From assembly GCA_050157065.1 (NCBI GenBank), contig CP189573.1: a DNA stretch of 64,000 nucleotides; one strand, written 5' to 3'. A program made the translations under genes and the position numbers. The notes below the pieces were generated by a model, which saw only the letters and a list, made by a program, of their open reading frames with translations, did no database searches and had not been told where the DNA came from. This document shows positions 62,896 through 64,000 of the stretch, piece by piece (the first letter of the stretch is position 1; every line of letters begins with the position of its first letter). Origin of the DNA: Avipropionibacterium sp050157065 (lineage in GTDB: Bacteria > Actinomycetota > Actinomycetes > Propionibacteriales > Propionibacteriaceae).

Positions 62896-63426
62896 CTATT
62901 CCCCGACCGGCCGATCATCCTCGGCCTCCGAGCGACCCGACGCCTCGCCCGGAGGTGCCACCTGCCCGGCCAACAGCGCGAACGCCGCCCGCGCCGCCTT
63001 CGCACGGATCTGCTTGCGGTTGCCGTCGAGCGCCAAGGTCGCGGCCTCCGTACGACCGTCCGGGCCGGCCACCGCGACGTGGACCGTCCCGACGGGTTTC
63101 CCTTCCTGCGGGTCCGGACCGGCGACACCGGTCGTCGCCAGTCCCCAGTCGGCGCCGCAGGCGTGCCGTACGCCCTCGGCCATCAACCTGGCGGTGCCCT
63201 CGTCGACCGCACCGAACTCCGCCAGGTGCGCGGCCGGCACCCCGAGCAGTGACGACTTGAGCTCGGTGGCGTACGCGATCACCCCACCCCGGTAGACCGC
63301 CGAGACCCCCGGGGCGGCGGTCAACATCGCCCCGACCAGTCCCCCGGTCAGCGACTCCGCGGTGGCGAGCGTCTCGCCCCGGGCCAGCAGGGCAGCGATG
63401 ATCGGGTCGACGGTGGTGGTCGGCAC
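62896..63426 (-). CDS. pncC: CinA C-terminal-type nicotinamide-nucleotide amidase PncC
   Basis: 176 residues, a stand-alone CinA C-domain: TAESLTGGLVGAMLT, GGVIAYATELKSSLLGV and TTGVAGPDPQEGKPVGTVH with the catalytic serine and lysine of the amidase. It deamidates NMN to NaMN, recycling pyridine nucleotides made by nadABC earlier in this window. GTG 63426 starts three bases after the pgsA stop. The C-terminal 20 residues are an acidic extension. Confidence 0.92.
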   Translation of the reverse strand: MPTTTVDPIIAALLARGETLATAESLTGGLVGAMLTAAPGVSAVYRGGVIAYATELKSSLLGVPAAHLAEFGAVDEGTARLMAEGVRHACGADWGLATTGVAGPDPQEGKPVGTVHVAVAGPDGRTEAATLALDGNRKQIRAKAARAAFALLAGQVAPPGEASGRSEAEDDRPVGE

Positions 63427-63429
63427 GGC

Positions 63430-64000
63430 TCAGAACCCGGGCGTGGCCGGTGGTGGTTGCTGCTGGGCCGACGCTCCCTGCTGCTGCCGCAACGACTTGA
63501 TCATGGAGATCAGGTAGTCGATCCCGGTGACGACGGTGATCACCAGCGCGAGCAGCACCAGGATCCAGGCGCCCCACTTGAACGGGATCATCAGCGGCAG
63601 CAGGCTCGCGATCAGCGCGACCGACTGCACCACGGTCTTCAGCTTCCCACCCCGGTTGGCGGCGAGCACCACCCCGCGGCGCAGGAACAGGAACCGCATC
63701 AGCGTGATGCCCCACTCGCGGACCAGGATGGTGATGGTGATCCACCACGCCGCGCCGGCGGCGCCGGAGTCGGGTTGGGTGCCCAACAGCTCACCGATGA
63801 TGCTGAGGCCGATGAACGCCATCCCGGTCAGGGCCTTGTCGGCGATCGGGTCGGCGATCTTGCCGAAGCTGGTGACGATGTTGTACTTGCGGGCCAGGTG
63901 GCCGTCCACCGCGTCGGTGATGATCGCCAGCGTGAACACCCCGGTCGTCGCGATCCGCCACCAGAAGTCGTACGGGTGGGACAGCACCATCCACGCGAAC
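63430..64000 (-). CDS. pgsA: CDP-diacylglycerol-glycerol-3-phosphate phosphatidyltransferase, 5' end cut by window edge
   Basis: 190 residues visible, still in frame at the edge (FAWMVLSHP precedes an internal ATG, so the start lies outside). The CDP-alcohol phosphotransferase motif DG-x2-AR-x8-G-x3-D-x3-D is complete in DGHLARKYNIVTSFGKIADP and onward to D. Several membrane helices follow. It makes phosphatidylglycerol phosphate; the pgsA-cinA-clgR order is conserved in actinobacteria. The glutamine-rich tail (QQQGASAQQQ) is unusual. Confidence 0.93.
   Translation of the reverse strand, partial: FAWMVLSHPYDFWWRIATTGVFTLAIITDAVDGHLARKYNIVTSFGKIADPIADKALTGMAFIGLSIIGELLGTQPDSGAAGAAWWITITILVREWGITLMRFLFLRRGVVLAANRGGKLKTVVQSVALIASLLPLMIPFKWGAWILVLLALVITVVTGIDYLISMIKSLRQQQGASAQQQPPPATPGF

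Overview
The window is GC-rich chromosomal DNA from an actinobacterium. The likely home is Propionibacteriales/Propionibacteriaceae. This placement is an inference from the block pgsA-cinA-clgR, recA-recX-rny, gluABCD, miaB, miaA-dapF-hflX, lexA, nrdR-nrdJ, from the B12-dependent class II ribonucleotide reductase as the RNR present, and from actinobacterial families (DUF3046, DUF1707, MT0933-type antitoxin, NrtR-type Nudix regulator, PafBC-type promoters). No tRNA, rRNA or CRISPR array was seen.

Region 1 (1-12.0 kb): a minus-strand run of a partial polyphosphate kinase 2, a YbjN-type chaperone-like protein, an HMG-CoA lyase-family enzyme, an AEC transporter and an NrtR-like regulator. NrtR is divergent from nadA-nadB-nadC (de novo NAD synthesis), with a near-perfect 27-bp palindrome in the shared promoter. 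A secreted SpoIID/LGFP protein and a Tat-type lipoprotein serpin follow.

Region 2 (12.1-19.3 kb): a sodium-coupled NSS transporter of the MetP type is split by a 3.25-kb IS21-family element. Removing the element plus one 7-bp target copy restores a 519-codon frame that overlaps a 44-residue metS-like subunit gene. The element carries a frameshifted istA, an intact istB and a DinB-like passenger gene. A divergent TetR/DHA2 exporter pair follows.

Region 3 (19.3-35 kb): nrdR-nrdJ, the lexA locus with three SOS boxes and a divergent small membrane protein (a DivS/ChiZ-position gene), a GH76 protein, a TmrB-like P-loop protein, DinG, a methyltransferase, a DUF1707 protein, and miaA-dapF-orf50-hflX.

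Region 4 (35-49.7 kb): an MT0933-type protein, a large unknown membrane protein, miaB, an aldose epimerase, the glutamate ABC transporter gluABCD with intercistronic hairpins, RNase Y, recX, and recA. The recA promoter has both a LexA box and a perfect match to the PafBC (RecA-NDp) motif. A lipoprotein, DUF3046 and an EamA transporter follow.

Region 5 (49.7-64 kb): a secreted hydrolase-like protein, the helicase Lhr (with a PafBC-like promoter), a small membrane protein/winged-helix/CPBP protease operon, and a tight three-gene operon made of a FabH-like ketosynthase, a heme-oxygenase-like diiron oxidase and an unknown protein. The last is the best candidate for an undescribed pathway. The window ends with clgR, cinA (pncC) and partial pgsA.

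Two themes cut across the window. Many genes start 6-7 nt after a TANNNT -10 box, which points to leaderless mRNAs. A REP-like 20-mer and many short in-frame tandem repeats occur, including inside nadB, lhr, nrdJ and the MFS gene.
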